DNA of 48,857 nt from Gammaproteobacteria bacterium (GCA_026195895.1 JAPHRO010000060.1:1-48857); one strand, 5' to 3'; counted from the first letter of the stretch, positions 13,993 through 22,518 are shown. Numbers and translations are program-made. Notes: generated by a model not told the origin, from the letters alone.

Positions 13993-16230
13993 CTATTCAG
14001 ACAAACAGGAAGCAATCACACACTGATTTCTTCCATTCTGCTTGGCTTTGTAAAGCGCCTTATCAGCCCGTTCAAATACTTTCTCCAGACTATCGCCTTT
14101 TCGAAAACAGCTAACCCCGCAAGAGACGGTGATTTTTACTGCTTCACCATGATAATGAAATCCGCAGGATTCAACTTTTGCTCTGAGATCATTAACCAGT
14201 CTTAGAGTTTCTTCTTCCCTGGTGCCAGGCAACAACATTACAAATTCTTCCCCGCCATAGCGGGCAAAAAAGTCAGTGGCCCGAATTCTATCGTGCAGCA
14301 CCCTGGCAATAGTTTTCAATACCTTGTCTCCTGCGGCATGACCATAGGTATCATTTACTGTTTTAAATAAATCGACATCCCAGACGGCCAGACTTAATGG
14401 ATTACCAAAACGCTTCCATCTGGCAATTTCTTCCTCTACTTTCTTTTCATAAGCAAGCCTGTTAGGAATGCCAGTTAAGACATCGAACATCGCCTGTTTA
14501 TTTTTCTCGACAATAATATGCTTAAGACTTTCTGTTTCCTGCTCCATTGAAACCATACGCTCCTGCATTGAGTCTACATTTTGCTGCGCCTCCTGACTGC
14601 GCAACTGCTCAGCTTCACGATAAGCTTTTATATGCTGAGACATTGTATCTAATCGAGTTTCCACAACTCCTTTCAGACTGTTCAGATCATTAGCCGCCGT
14701 CATATCATCTCTGATAGTTTGCACATTGGATTTCACTTTACTATCAAATTCTCTGCCTTGCTGTTCTGCTATTTTTAAATTAGAACTTTCAATTTGCAGG
14801 AAAGAATCCATTTCATTCAACCGACCCGTGATTTGCTGCAGGAAGTCTTCAAACTCATGCTTCTCCTTTTGCATTCTGCTACGTATAGAATTAATTAAAA
14901 CCGCGACATCTTTTAATAACTGTTTCCAGTTGTCAGATGACACTTCCTTTTCCAGCCGCAACTTCATTGCATCTACTTTTGCCTGTAATTCTACCGGCAC
15001 AACCAGTTGCTCAAGCAAACGAATTAGCAATTCCTGTATTGATGGCTGTATTTTTACATCATCCAGACTTAAATCGGCTTCCTGTCCGGCATCTGGGCGA
15101 GTCGCGACATTTTGAGTTAACAAACTTGCCAGTTCTATTGACAAATTATCCAGCTCTGTCTTTTCGTTGGCATCTTTTGCTAATAATTTTAAAGCAGCAA
15201 TACGGCCATCTGGCGAATCCGAACGATCCAGATTATTCAAAAAAGACAATACGCAATGACGATAAATTTCCAGCTCGGAAACAGCTTCTGTCCCTGCCAT
15301 GCTTGCCGGTGCTTTTTCAATTTTTTTAAGACCATCTATTAGCAGGGCATAATCAACTATCAATGCTTCGACAATTTCCGGGCTCATCGTTAACCGCGAT
15401 TCAAAATCGACGATTTTTTTCCGAATATTCTCTGGCCAGTTTATTTTTTTATTTAGTTTTTTTATGAATTCATCTACAGAAATTATTTTTTGATCAGAAA
15501 CAAATTCCGCTGAGGAAACTTCCATTGGCTCCCATTTCGAAACTAGCTGTTCCATGTGTGCAATATTATTGCTGATATCCTGATCAGTATTACTTTGTTC
15601 AGTATTGTTTATCAGCTTTTTAATATCAGCCGAAAGACTGTCCGGCCAGGGGAGCATTTTTATAATATGGACAATGGTAGTAGCCAGCATTTGAACGTCT
15701 GTATTTTTACTGCTGTCAGATGAGCCTAAAATACGTTCAAACAAGCCGGGTCTGGCTTCAGTATCTTTGTCTGAAACGGTTATTACTGAAGCCAACAGGG
15801 AAATAGTCTCTTTGAGTAAACTATCAGTTTCTTTGTCTGTCGCTTTTGATAAGCGCTTTATCAGTTTATTTTTGGGTTTATTAAATGTCTGGGGCAAGTC
15901 CAGTTTTTCTAGCAGGGATAATAATAGTGAAATAGACTGCTTATCGGGAGACGATTGTTTTTCTTCTATTTTAGCGAGCAACCTGGAAAGATCTTCCAGT
16001 ATGGACTCCAGACGATGCTGATTGATTTTGTCTTTGACCGCAGCACGAATATCTCGAATGTGGCGATCTAATGATTGGTGGTTGCCTTCTGCGGCAAGAC
16101 TCAGGCGACCAATCGCCCGCTTGAGCACAGACTCCAGGCTTCCCCATTCTTTTTCTTTTTGATCAAGTCGATCCAACTGATCGTAGTACTTTTGCTTCCA
16201 CTGCTCTGCACCCGGATCATCGGTTGCCAT
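13993..16230 (-). CDS. Diguanylate cyclase with long helical N-terminal region
   Basis: A 745-residue cytoplasmic protein with no membrane helix. Residues 1-570 are almost entirely charged and helical, with a likely coiled coil from about 480 to 570 just before the catalytic domain. The GGDEF domain covers about 580-740 and has an active-type GGEEF motif at 659-663. An RATD inhibitory-site motif lies at 650-653, at the normal distance, so the enzyme should make cyclic di-GMP and be inhibited by its product. The N-terminal region resembles no sensor domain I can name. It follows dsbA on the same strand after an AT-rich hairpin and converges with the MltC-like operon. The signal it senses is unknown. 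Confidence 0.85.
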   Translation of the reverse strand: MATDDPGAEQWKQKYYDQLDRLDQKEKEWGSLESVLKRAIGRLSLAAEGNHQSLDRHIRDIRAAVKDKINQHRLESILEDLSRLLAKIEEKQSSPDKQSISLLLSLLEKLDLPQTFNKPKNKLIKRLSKATDKETDSLLKETISLLASVITVSDKDTEARPGLFERILGSSDSSKNTDVQMLATTIVHIIKMLPWPDSLSADIKKLINNTEQSNTDQDISNNIAHMEQLVSKWEPMEVSSAEFVSDQKIISVDEFIKKLNKKINWPENIRKKIVDFESRLTMSPEIVEALIVDYALLIDGLKKIEKAPASMAGTEAVSELEIYRHCVLSFLNNLDRSDSPDGRIAALKLLAKDANEKTELDNLSIELASLLTQNVATRPDAGQEADLSLDDVKIQPSIQELLIRLLEQLVVPVELQAKVDAMKLRLEKEVSSDNWKQLLKDVAVLINSIRSRMQKEKHEFEDFLQQITGRLNEMDSFLQIESSNLKIAEQQGREFDSKVKSNVQTIRDDMTAANDLNSLKGVVETRLDTMSQHIKAYREAEQLRSQEAQQNVDSMQERMVSMEQETESLKHIIVEKNKQAMFDVLTGIPNRLAYEKKVEEEIARWKRFGNPLSLAVWDVDLFKTVNDTYGHAAGDKVLKTIARVLHDRIRATDFFARYGGEEFVMLLPGTREEETLRLVNDLRAKVESCGFHYHGEAVKITVSCGVSCFRKGDSLEKVFERADKALYKAKQNGRNQCVIASCLSE

Positions 16231-16246
16231 GAAACTGGCCTCACTA

Positions 16247-16288
16247 CTATATTATTTCTGACAGAGTATCCTGACAGAAATAATATAG
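16247..16288 (-). terminator. AT-rich 14-bp hairpin after dsbA
   Basis: CTATATTATTTCTG (16247-16260) pairs perfectly with CAGAAATAATATAG (16275-16288) around a 14-base loop. No long U tract follows, so it is either a weak terminator after dsbA or a structure in the leader of the diguanylate cyclase transcript. Confidence 0.5.
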
Positions 16289-16299
16289 CTCTAGTTTAC

Positions 16300-16923
16300 T
16301 TATTTTGCTTCTTTGCTTATTAAATAACTGGTGATATTGATCATTTCATCATAGCTGCCAGCCTGTGACGCTGAGACGGTATATTTCCCGTTGATCGCCA
16401 GCGCGGGTACACCATTCAGCTTATAGGCTTTGCCAATTTGCATGGCTCTGCGAGCGCGCATCTCAACAGCAAATGAATTAACTGCATCGCTAAAAGCTTT
16501 TTTGTCTACGCCCTGTTTAACCAGGAAATCAGTAATCTCATCCATGGTGAACAATCGCTGCTTTTTAACATGCAGGGCTTCAAATAGAGGTTCATGATAT
16601 TGCTCACCCTTACCCATTAACTCCAGTGCGTAATAGGTTTTTGTGTGTGGCATCCATTTTGGGTTTAATGGTGCAGGCACACGTTCAAAATGAACATTAG
16701 CGGGTTTGTTTTTTACCCATCTGGAAAGCGCCGGCTCAAAACGATAACAATGGGGGCAGCCATACCAGAAGAATTCCAGCACTTCTATTTTATCTGCGCT
16801 CTGGGTGGCCTGTGGTGTAAATAATGTACTGTAGTGCTTGTCTTCGCTATATTCTTTGGCTAGCGCTGTTAGCGGCAAAACCAGCAGCAAAAAGGCCATA
16901 CGCTTAATCCAGACTAAATTCAT
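16300..16923 (-). CDS. dsbA: DsbA-type periplasmic thiol:disulfide oxidoreductase
   Basis: A 207-residue protein with a Sec signal (residues 1-22) and a thioredoxin-fold active site FFWYGCPHCYRFEP with cysteines 56 and 59. The CPHC dipeptide is the classic DsbA form. The cis-proline loop is GVPAL near residue 160. It introduces disulfide bonds into exported proteins and would be reoxidised by DsbB, which is not in this window. It lies downstream of cytochrome c4, an arrangement common in gammaproteobacteria. Its products may matter for the many cysteine-containing periplasmic redox proteins here. Confidence 0.93.
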   Translation of the reverse strand: MNLVWIKRMAFLLLVLPLTALAKEYSEDKHYSTLFTPQATQSADKIEVLEFFWYGCPHCYRFEPALSRWVKNKPANVHFERVPAPLNPKWMPHTKTYYALELMGKGEQYHEPLFEALHVKKQRLFTMDEITDFLVKQGVDKKAFSDAVNSFAVEMRARRAMQIGKAYKLNGVPALAINGKYTVSASQAGSYDEMINITSYLISKEAK

Positions 16924-17064
16924 TTGTTGTCTCCATCGTAATCGATTCTATTACAGACCAGTTTGTTCATGATTAATTTCAACGGATTATGCCATACATG
17001 ATTTTAAAAACGTACGTATAGCTGTTAAGTTTAAAATCCGTAGATTGTTGCATATCCCAACCAC

Positions 17065-17090
17065 AAAAAAAGGGTGGCCAAAGCCACCCT
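17065..17090 (-). terminator. Intrinsic terminator after the cytochrome c4 gene
   Basis: AGGGTGGC (17071-17078) and GCCACCCT (17083-17090) form an 8-bp GC-rich stem with a 4-base loop. On the minus strand it is followed by seven U residues. It sits just after the stop codon of the cytochrome c4 gene, so it ends that transcript before dsbA. Confidence 0.88.
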
Positions 17091-17116
17091 CCTTTAGATC
17101 AGCAATAGCTAATGAC

Positions 17117-17725
17117 TTACTTCAGTGAAGCAATGTAATTGGCTACCGCTTCGATTTCCGCAGTTGTCATACGCGCGGCTAGATTACGCATCATGCTACC
17201 GGCATCATTAGCACGAGTACCATCGCGGAATGCATTCAACTGTTTAACAGTGTAGGCCACATGCTGGCCACCCAGTGAAGGATACCTGGCAGTAGGGTTG
17301 CCCGCACCCGTGGGGCCATGACAACCCATGCACGCTGGAACACCCGTATTCATATTGCCACCTCGGTAAAGGTCCTTACCCAGGGCAACCTTACTTTCAT
17401 CTACCGTACCTACATTGGCAACTTTAGCTGCATAGTAGGCGCTGATATCAGCCATATCCTGCTCACTCAGTGCAGCCGACATACCAATCATGGTGTCATC
17501 TTTACGCTGCATGGTTTTGAATTCGATTAGCTGCTTAACCATATATTGCTCATGTTGACCTGCCAGTTTAGGAAACTGATCAACAATGCTGTTGCCATCA
17601 GCCATATGACATGCTGCGCACATCGCAGATTTAGCTTCGCCGTCGGCTGCATTACCGGCCGCTGTAGCAGTTGCATTAACGCCCAGAATCAGGCTAAAAA
17701 CTGCCATCAGATATTTAAAATTCAT
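17117..17725 (-). CDS. Diheme cytochrome c4
   Basis: A 202-residue periplasmic protein with a Sec signal (residues 1-23) and two similar heme domains: CAACH at 36-40 and CMGCH at 132-136. Each domain has the c4 features FPKLAGQHEQYMVKQL or YPSLGGQHVAYTVKQL after the heme, and methionines in DDTMIGM and GSMMRNL as probable axial ligands. Cytochrome c4 carries electrons to terminal oxidases or to denitrification enzymes. The gene is monocistronic, because a terminator follows it, and it is divergent from engB. In gammaproteobacteria c4, engB and polA are commonly neighbours. Confidence 0.92.
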   Translation of the reverse strand: MNFKYLMAVFSLILGVNATATAAGNAADGEAKSAMCAACHMADGNSIVDQFPKLAGQHEQYMVKQLIEFKTMQRKDDTMIGMSAALSEQDMADISAYYAAKVANVGTVDESKVALGKDLYRGGNMNTGVPACMGCHGPTGAGNPTARYPSLGGQHVAYTVKQLNAFRDGTRANDAGSMMRNLAARMTTAEIEAVANYIASLK

Positions 17726-17902
17726 TGTGTGTATTCTCCAAACAAAAAATACGCTTCAGAACCCGTGACTGGATTCCGGTAAAAAAGTGGGCGCAAGTCT
17801 ACACCAGAAGGGGCATTTCAGCAATTTAGCAAAGGCTAAAAAATGGTTCCGATTGTTGATTATTGATAACATTCGGCAACTTTTTCTGACGGATCGCTCT
17901 CG

Positions 17903-18508
17903 ATGCACAATTTCTATAGACAGGCCCACTTTCTCACCAGTGCCTCTCAGGCCAGCCAGTTTCCCGATGATGCCAGTCTGGAAGTCGCATTCGCCGGCCG
18001 CTCCAATGCTGGTAAATCCAGCGCAATCAATACCTTATGTGAAAATAAAAACCTGGCTCGTACCAGTAAAACGCCTGGTCGCACCCAGTTAATCAATTTT
18101 TTCGAGCTGGATGAGCAGCGTCGACTGGTCGATCTGCCTGGATACGGCTATGCCAGGGTGCCAGAAAAAATGCGTCGGGAATGGCAAAAACTCATGGAAG
18201 ACTACCTGGGTTCCCGGAAAACCCTCTGCGGCCTGGTGATTATTATGGATATCCGCCACCCACTAAAAGATTATGACCTGCAAATGCTCGACTGGTGCCA
18301 GCACATGGGCACCCCAACCCATATCCTGCTGACCAAGGCGGACAAGCTTAAACGGGGTCCTGCCAGCCAGTCCCTGCTCAAGGTTAGAAAAATACTGAAA
18401 GATACTGGCTATGACAGCAGCGTGCAGATGTTCTCCGCCCTGAACAAAACCGGGCTGACAGAATTGCAGCAGGTGCTGAATAACTGGTATGGCTTGACGG
18501 CGGCATAA
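17903..18508 (+). CDS. engB: EngB (YihA/YsxC) ribosome-biogenesis GTPase
   Basis: A 201-residue GTPase with P-loop GRSNAGKSS, switch motif GRTQLINFF, G3 motif DLPGYGYARV and G4 motif LTKADKL. EngB is an essential or near-essential factor for large ribosomal subunit assembly. It converges with polA across a 517-base intergenic region, the same arrangement as yihA and polA in E. coli. The length is usual for the family. A REP-type hairpin lies 24 bases after the stop and may stabilise or end the transcript. Confidence 0.95.
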   Translation: MHNFYRQAHFLTSASQASQFPDDASLEVAFAGRSNAGKSSAINTLCENKNLARTSKTPGRTQLINFFELDEQRRLVDLPGYGYARVPEKMRREWQKLMEDYLGSRKTLCGLVIIMDIRHPLKDYDLQMLDWCQHMGTPTHILLTKADKLKRGPASQSLLKVRKILKDTGYDSSVQMFSALNKTGLTELQQVLNNWYGLTAA

Positions 18509-18531
18509 GCTCACCCGTCAGCCACTAAAAG

Positions 18532-18560
18532 CTATCGCGACCTGAAGGTCGCTGCTACGT
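18532..18560 (-). repeat. REP-like palindromic element with GTAG head
   Basis: On the minus strand GTAG is followed by CA and then the perfect hairpin GCGACCT-TC-AGGTCGC. This is the layout of REP sequences mobilised by RAYT transposases, and it differs by only a few bases from the familiar GTAGGAGCGGCCTTCAGGCCGC form seen in Pseudomonas and Xanthomonas. A loose fragment (CGCGACCTC) occurs at 18613-18621, but there is no complete second copy. Confidence 0.65.
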
Positions 18561-18636
18561 GAATACTAAACCTGGATAACTGGAATGCGTCGCTCCTTGA
18601 CGTCCTGTCACCGCGACCTCGTATAAATAAATACGG

Positions 18637-18765
18637 ATTCTTGCTATTCAAATTGCGTCTGTGCAATCTCAGGACAGGGCAAAAAATGTGAGTTTACAAA
18701 AGGTAAATGATCATTTTTTAACGAAGATCATGGGATCGCACAGACGTGAGCCGGGTAGCAAGAAT
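18637..18765. repeat. 129-bp near-palindromic intergenic element
   Basis: The outer arms (18637-18664 and 18738-18765) match as inverted repeats at 21 of 28 positions, with ten identical at the outer end and nine at the inner end. Pairing continues inward (18666-18671 with 18731-18736), then AAAAAATG pairs with CATTTTTT, and TTTAC pairs with GTAAA at the centre. The whole block can therefore fold as one long hairpin. It encodes no protein. Size and form resemble ERIC-type or MITE-type elements, and it ends exactly at the terminator U tract of the small RNA next to it. Confidence 0.6.
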
Positions 18766-18798
18766 AAAAAATCCCCGATCTTTTGGGCAAGATCGGGG
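18766..18798 (-). terminator. Strong intrinsic terminator between polA and engB
   Basis: On the minus strand CCCCGATCTT (18782-18773 in + coordinates as its complement) pairs with AAGATCGGGG over a perfect 10-bp stem with a 6-base loop. It is followed by A and six U residues. It ends the candidate small RNA and possibly any read-through from polA. Confidence 0.9.
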
Positions 18799-18910
18799 AC
18801 AACCTAGAGGCCAGCTTGGGGAGGCTAACCTCAAATCGCCCGCTCAGGGAGGCAAGCGGGCTTGCGCCGGGCTTTAGCGCAATTCACGATGAAAAAAGCT
18901 GCTTTGCTGT
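18766..18910 (-). ncRNA. Candidate trans-acting small RNA in the Spot 42/ErsA position between polA and engB
   Basis: About 145 bases on the minus strand between a sigma-70 promoter and a strong terminator. The transcript contains three consecutive stem-loops with almost no spare sequence. SL1 is TTGCGC/GCGCAA (18882-18862) with loop TAAAGCCCG. SL2 is CCCGCT/AGCGGG (18860-18839) with loop TGCCTCCCTG. SL3 is GAGGTTAGC/GCTGGCCTC (18832-18807, two G-U pairs) with loop CTCCCCAA. The SL2 and SL3 loops carry CCUCCC and CUCCCC, which are complementary to Shine-Dalgarno sequences. E. coli Spot 42 and Pseudomonas ErsA occupy the same place downstream of polA facing engB, but I see no primary-sequence match to Spot 42. 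No open frame with a ribosome site lies inside. The function is unknown; a Hfq-type or C-rich-loop regulator is likely. Confidence 0.75.
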
Positions 18911-18916
18911 AAGAGA

Positions 18917-18944
18917 ATTAAAGATCAATTCAGCTATAAGTCAA
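18917..18944 (-). promoter_or_regulatory. Sigma-70 promoter of the candidate small RNA
   Basis: On the minus strand TTGACT (18944-18939) and TTTAAT (18922-18917), each five of six matches to consensus, are separated by 16 bases. The predicted start is near 18910. The promoter lies about 80 bases after the polA stop codon and is independent of polA. Confidence 0.7.
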
Positions 18945-19025
18945 AACAGATTCGACGAGTGGTAGCCGTCTGTTCAACGCATCGGACGAACGGATGCATA
19001 TTAAAAATAGCTTATAAAATTAACC

Positions 19026-21716
19026 TTAATGGGCCTCATCCCAATTATCACCTACACCTGTTTCGACCAGTAATGGCACGTCCAGTTCCGCCGCGGACTC
19101 CATATCCCGATGTACCAGTTTGGTCAGTGCCAAGACATCTTTTTCAAGCACTTCAAAAACCAGCTCATCATGCACCTGCATCACCATGCGCGCATCCAGC
19201 TTGCCGGCGCGCAACGAAGCATCAACACTGATCATGGCATGTTTAATGATGTCGGCTGCTGTGCCCTGCATCGGCGCATTGATCGCGGTACGCTCGGCAT
19301 ACTGGCGGCGCTGGCCATTTTTGGAATTAATTTCCGGCAAATACAGACGGCGACCAAACAGCGTTTCGACATAGCCCTGATCATGGGCTTTTTCCCGGGT
19401 TTGATCCATATAGTCTTTCACCCCAGGATAGCGCTCAAAATACAGATCCACGTAATCCTGTGCTTCATAACGGGTGATGTTTAACTGCCTGGCCAGACCA
19501 AATGCCGACATGCCATAAATCAGGCCAAAATTGATGGCCTTGGCGGCGCGACGCTGCTCGGCACTCACCTCATCCAGTGCCAGCTCAAACACCTCCGCTG
19601 CCGTCGCTCGATGAATATCGCGACCTTCCTTGAACGCCGTTAGCAAACTTTCATCACCCGATAAATGCGCCATGATACGCAGCTCGATCTGGGAATAGTC
19701 CGCCGCCAGTAATTTATAACCCTTATTGGCGACAAAGGCCTGACGAATGCGCCGACCTTCCTCGGAACGGACCGGGATGTTCTGCAAATTTGGGTCTGAT
19801 GATGACATCCGCCCCGTGGCCGCCCCACCCTGATGATATGATGTGTGCACTCGACCGGTTTGCGAATTCACCTGCTGGGGCAGTTTATCAGTGTAGGTGG
19901 ATTTCAGTTTACTTAAGCCTCGGTGTTCCAGAATCAACCGCGGCAGCTCGTATTCTTCTGCCAGCTCCTGCAGCACATCCTCCGCCGTAGACGGCTGCCC
20001 CCTGGGGGTTTTACGAATCACCGGCAAGCCGAGCTTTTCAAAAAATATCGCCTGAATCTGTTTGGGCGAACCCAGGTTAAAACTCTCTCCCGCCTCTTCA
20101 AACGACTGCTGCTCGATCTCCAGCATCCGCTCGGCCAGTTCACGACTTTGTTTAGCCAGCATATCGACATCTACCTTGACACCATTCTGCTCAATGCGCT
20201 GAATCACCGGCATTAACGGTAGTTCAATGGTGTCATAGACCTGCTTCAGTGCTGCGTCCTGCTCCAGCTGCTGCTGCAGGTAATGATGCAGGCGCAGGGT
20301 AATGTCCGCATCTTCAGCGGCATAAGGCCCCGCCTGTTCCAGATCAATCTGATTAAAGGTTAACTGTTTGGCGCCCTTACCCGCGACGTCTTCAAAATGG
20401 ATCGTCTGATGATTGAGAAAACGACTGGCCATGCTATCCATGTCATGGCGTTTGGTGGAGTCCAGCACATAGGATTCCAGCATGGTGTCATGGGCTATGC
20501 CCTGCAGATGAATGCCGTGGTTTGCCAGCACATGGATATCGTATTTCAGGTTCTGGCCCAGCTTGGCCTTGCTGGCATCTTCCAGCAGCGGCTTCAAACC
20601 ACCGAGAACCGTCTCTTCGGATAGCTGCGTCGGCGCATCGGGATAATCATGGCCGAAAGGCACATAGGCCGCCCTGCCTTCTGCCACCGCAAACGACACA
20701 CCCACTACCCGCGCCTGCATATAATTCAGGCTGGTAGTCTCGGTGTCGAAGGCGAATATATCCGCCTGCTGCAACTGATCCAGCCATGAATTGAAACGGT
20801 CCTCATCCAGCACGGTTTCATATTCGGATTCTTTAGTGCTGGCCGCTGTTGTCGGCGCATCGTCAGCCACTTCCGCCAGCCAGCTTTTCAATTCCAGCTC
20901 TGTATACAGCTCTTTTAAGCGCTGCACATCGGGCTGCATTAGCACCAGATCCGACGGTTTCTGGTCCAGTTCCACATCACAGACGATAGTGGCTAGCTGG
21001 TAGGACAGCGGCAACTGCTCCAGGCTGGCGCGCAGATTGTCGCCAACCTTGCCTTTTATCTCATCTGCATGCTCGATAATGCCCTGCAGGGACTGGTACT
21101 GGTTCAGCCACTTTACTGCGGTTTTTGGACCCACTTTGGGCACTCCGGGGATGTTATCCGCGGTATCACCGACCAGTGCCAGGTAATCGATAATCTGCTC
21201 TGCTGATATGCCAAATTTTTCCTGAACCGTCTCCGGATTACTCAGAGTATTGCTCATGGTATTGATCAGGCTGATTTTATCGCTTACCAGTTGCGCCATA
21301 TCCTTATCACCGGTGGAGATCAGCACATCGCGCCCTTCGGCCGCCGCCTGCCTGGCCAGCGTGCCAATCACGTCATCCGCTTCCACTTTCGGAATGACCA
21401 GTTTGGGATAGCCCAGAGCGTCGACCAGTTCATGGATCGGCTCAATCTGATCTCGCAAATCATCGGGCATGGGTGGCCGATGCGCTTTGTATTCTGGATA
21501 TAAATCACTCCGAAAAGTTTTGCCTTTGGCATCAAACACCACCGCCATATTCTCAGGCTGATATTCTTCCACCAGTTTCTTCAGCATATTGATCACGCCA
21601 TAGACGGCGCCAGTCGGCTGGCCGGTGGAGGTGGCCAGCGGCGGTAACGCATGAAATGCACGATAAAGATAAGACGAACCGTCAACCAGAATAAAGGGGG
21701 GCTTTTTTGCTGCCAT
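19026..21716 (-). CDS. polA: DNA polymerase I
   Basis: An 896-residue enzyme with three domains. The 5'-3' nuclease domain (1-290) carries DGSSYLYRAFHAL, VFDAKGKTFR and GDTADNIPGVPKVGPKTA. The 3'-5' exonuclease domain (about 310-500) keeps the metal-binding pair in FAFDTETTSL, so proofreading should be active. The polymerase domain has motif A AADYSQIELRI, motif B RRAAKAINFGLIYG and motif C QVHDELVFEV. It fills gaps in repair and replaces RNA primers. Length and motifs are normal. It is divergent from the LOG-family gene and followed by the candidate small RNA. Confidence 0.97.
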   Translation of the reverse strand: MAAKKPPFILVDGSSYLYRAFHALPPLATSTGQPTGAVYGVINMLKKLVEEYQPENMAVVFDAKGKTFRSDLYPEYKAHRPPMPDDLRDQIEPIHELVDALGYPKLVIPKVEADDVIGTLARQAAAEGRDVLISTGDKDMAQLVSDKISLINTMSNTLSNPETVQEKFGISAEQIIDYLALVGDTADNIPGVPKVGPKTAVKWLNQYQSLQGIIEHADEIKGKVGDNLRASLEQLPLSYQLATIVCDVELDQKPSDLVLMQPDVQRLKELYTELELKSWLAEVADDAPTTAASTKESEYETVLDEDRFNSWLDQLQQADIFAFDTETTSLNYMQARVVGVSFAVAEGRAAYVPFGHDYPDAPTQLSEETVLGGLKPLLEDASKAKLGQNLKYDIHVLANHGIHLQGIAHDTMLESYVLDSTKRHDMDSMASRFLNHQTIHFEDVAGKGAKQLTFNQIDLEQAGPYAAEDADITLRLHHYLQQQLEQDAALKQVYDTIELPLMPVIQRIEQNGVKVDVDMLAKQSRELAERMLEIEQQSFEEAGESFNLGSPKQIQAIFFEKLGLPVIRKTPRGQPSTAEDVLQELAEEYELPRLILEHRGLSKLKSTYTDKLPQQVNSQTGRVHTSYHQGGAATGRMSSSDPNLQNIPVRSEEGRRIRQAFVANKGYKLLAADYSQIELRIMAHLSGDESLLTAFKEGRDIHRATAAEVFELALDEVSAEQRRAAKAINFGLIYGMSAFGLARQLNITRYEAQDYVDLYFERYPGVKDYMDQTREKAHDQGYVETLFGRRLYLPEINSKNGQRRQYAERTAINAPMQGTAADIIKHAMISVDASLRAGKLDARMVMQVHDELVFEVLEKDVLALTKLVHRDMESAAELDVPLLVETGVGDNWDEAH

Positions 21717-21787
21717 GTTAATTTTTTTCTTGCAAAGTAATCTGAGAGGCTATTATTCATAGAAAGCATTCATAAAGCGAGAGCGAA

Positions 21788-22510
21788 ATGTCCGATAAAA
21801 ATTCTAAAATCCCGCGCGTTACCCAGGGAACCGAAACCATGCTCAATCGCGAGTCATGGAAAATCTTTCAGATCATGGCGGAATTCGTCGAAGGTTTTGA
21901 ACGACTGGCCGCGATAAAACCCTCGGTCAGTATATTTGGTTCGGCGCATACCAGCCCGGATCATCCGGACTATAAAACTGCCGAAGACATTGCTCAGCGC
22001 TTGTCCGATGCCGGCTTTTCCATCGTTAGCGGCGGCGGCCCGGGCATCATGGAGGCGGCCAATAAAGGCGGCTACCAGGGAAAATCACCCAGCATTGGCC
22101 TGAATATCCAGCTACCCAGGGAACAGACACCGAATACATACCAGGACATCGAGCTCTACTTCCATCACTTTTTTCCCCGCAAGGTGATGTTTGTAAAATA
22201 CGCCTCTGCTTACGTGATCTGTCCCGGCGGCTTTGGCACACTGGATGAAATGGCAGAAATGCTGACCCTGGTACAAACGGGAAAAGCCCGCCGCATCCCA
22301 ATTATTCTGGTCAACAAATCATTCTGGCAGCCTTTACTGGACTGGTTTCAAAATACCCTGGTGAAACAGGGTATGATCAAGCAGAAAGACATGAAGCTAT
22401 TTAAAGTACTGGACGATCCAGCAGAAGTCGTTGCCGCCATCTTTGATCATTATGAACACCGCGACATTGAGCCCTCTGCCGAAGAACAGGAAATTCTACT
22501 GCAGCTATAA
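21788..22510 (+). CDS. LOG-family (TIGR00730) Rossmann-fold protein
   Basis: A 240-residue protein with the motifs of the LOG/lysine-decarboxylase-like family: SIFGSAHTSP, VSGGGPGIMEAANKGG and the signature PGGFGTLDEMAEML. Proven members cleave nucleoside 5'-monophosphates at the N-glycosidic bond, which in plants and some bacteria activates cytokinins; they are not real lysine decarboxylases. This is the longer form of the family, with an N-terminal helical segment (FQIMAEFVEGFERL). It is the first gene of a tight run with the hydrolase and TRAP permease genes, but no common function is evident. The physiological substrate is unknown. Confidence 0.85.
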   Translation: MSDKNSKIPRVTQGTETMLNRESWKIFQIMAEFVEGFERLAAIKPSVSIFGSAHTSPDHPDYKTAEDIAQRLSDAGFSIVSGGGPGIMEAANKGGYQGKSPSIGLNIQLPREQTPNTYQDIELYFHHFFPRKVMFVKYASAYVICPGGFGTLDEMAEMLTLVQTGKARRIPIILVNKSFWQPLLDWFQNTLVKQGMIKQKDMKLFKVLDDPAEVVAAIFDHYEHRDIEPSAEEQEILLQL

Positions 22511-22518
22511 ACAAAACA

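Noticed and set aside
14726-15329. Two plus-strand frames of about 130 codons inside the diguanylate cyclase gene
   Set aside because: They lie antisense to a well-supported coding region, are rich in Ser/Cys/Phe in the manner of antisense frames, and have no start signals.
18783-19231. Short plus-strand frames of 60 and 90 codons between engB and polA
   Set aside because: The first runs antisense through the small RNA stem-loops; the second is mainly antisense to the end of polA. Neither has a ribosome site or protein features.
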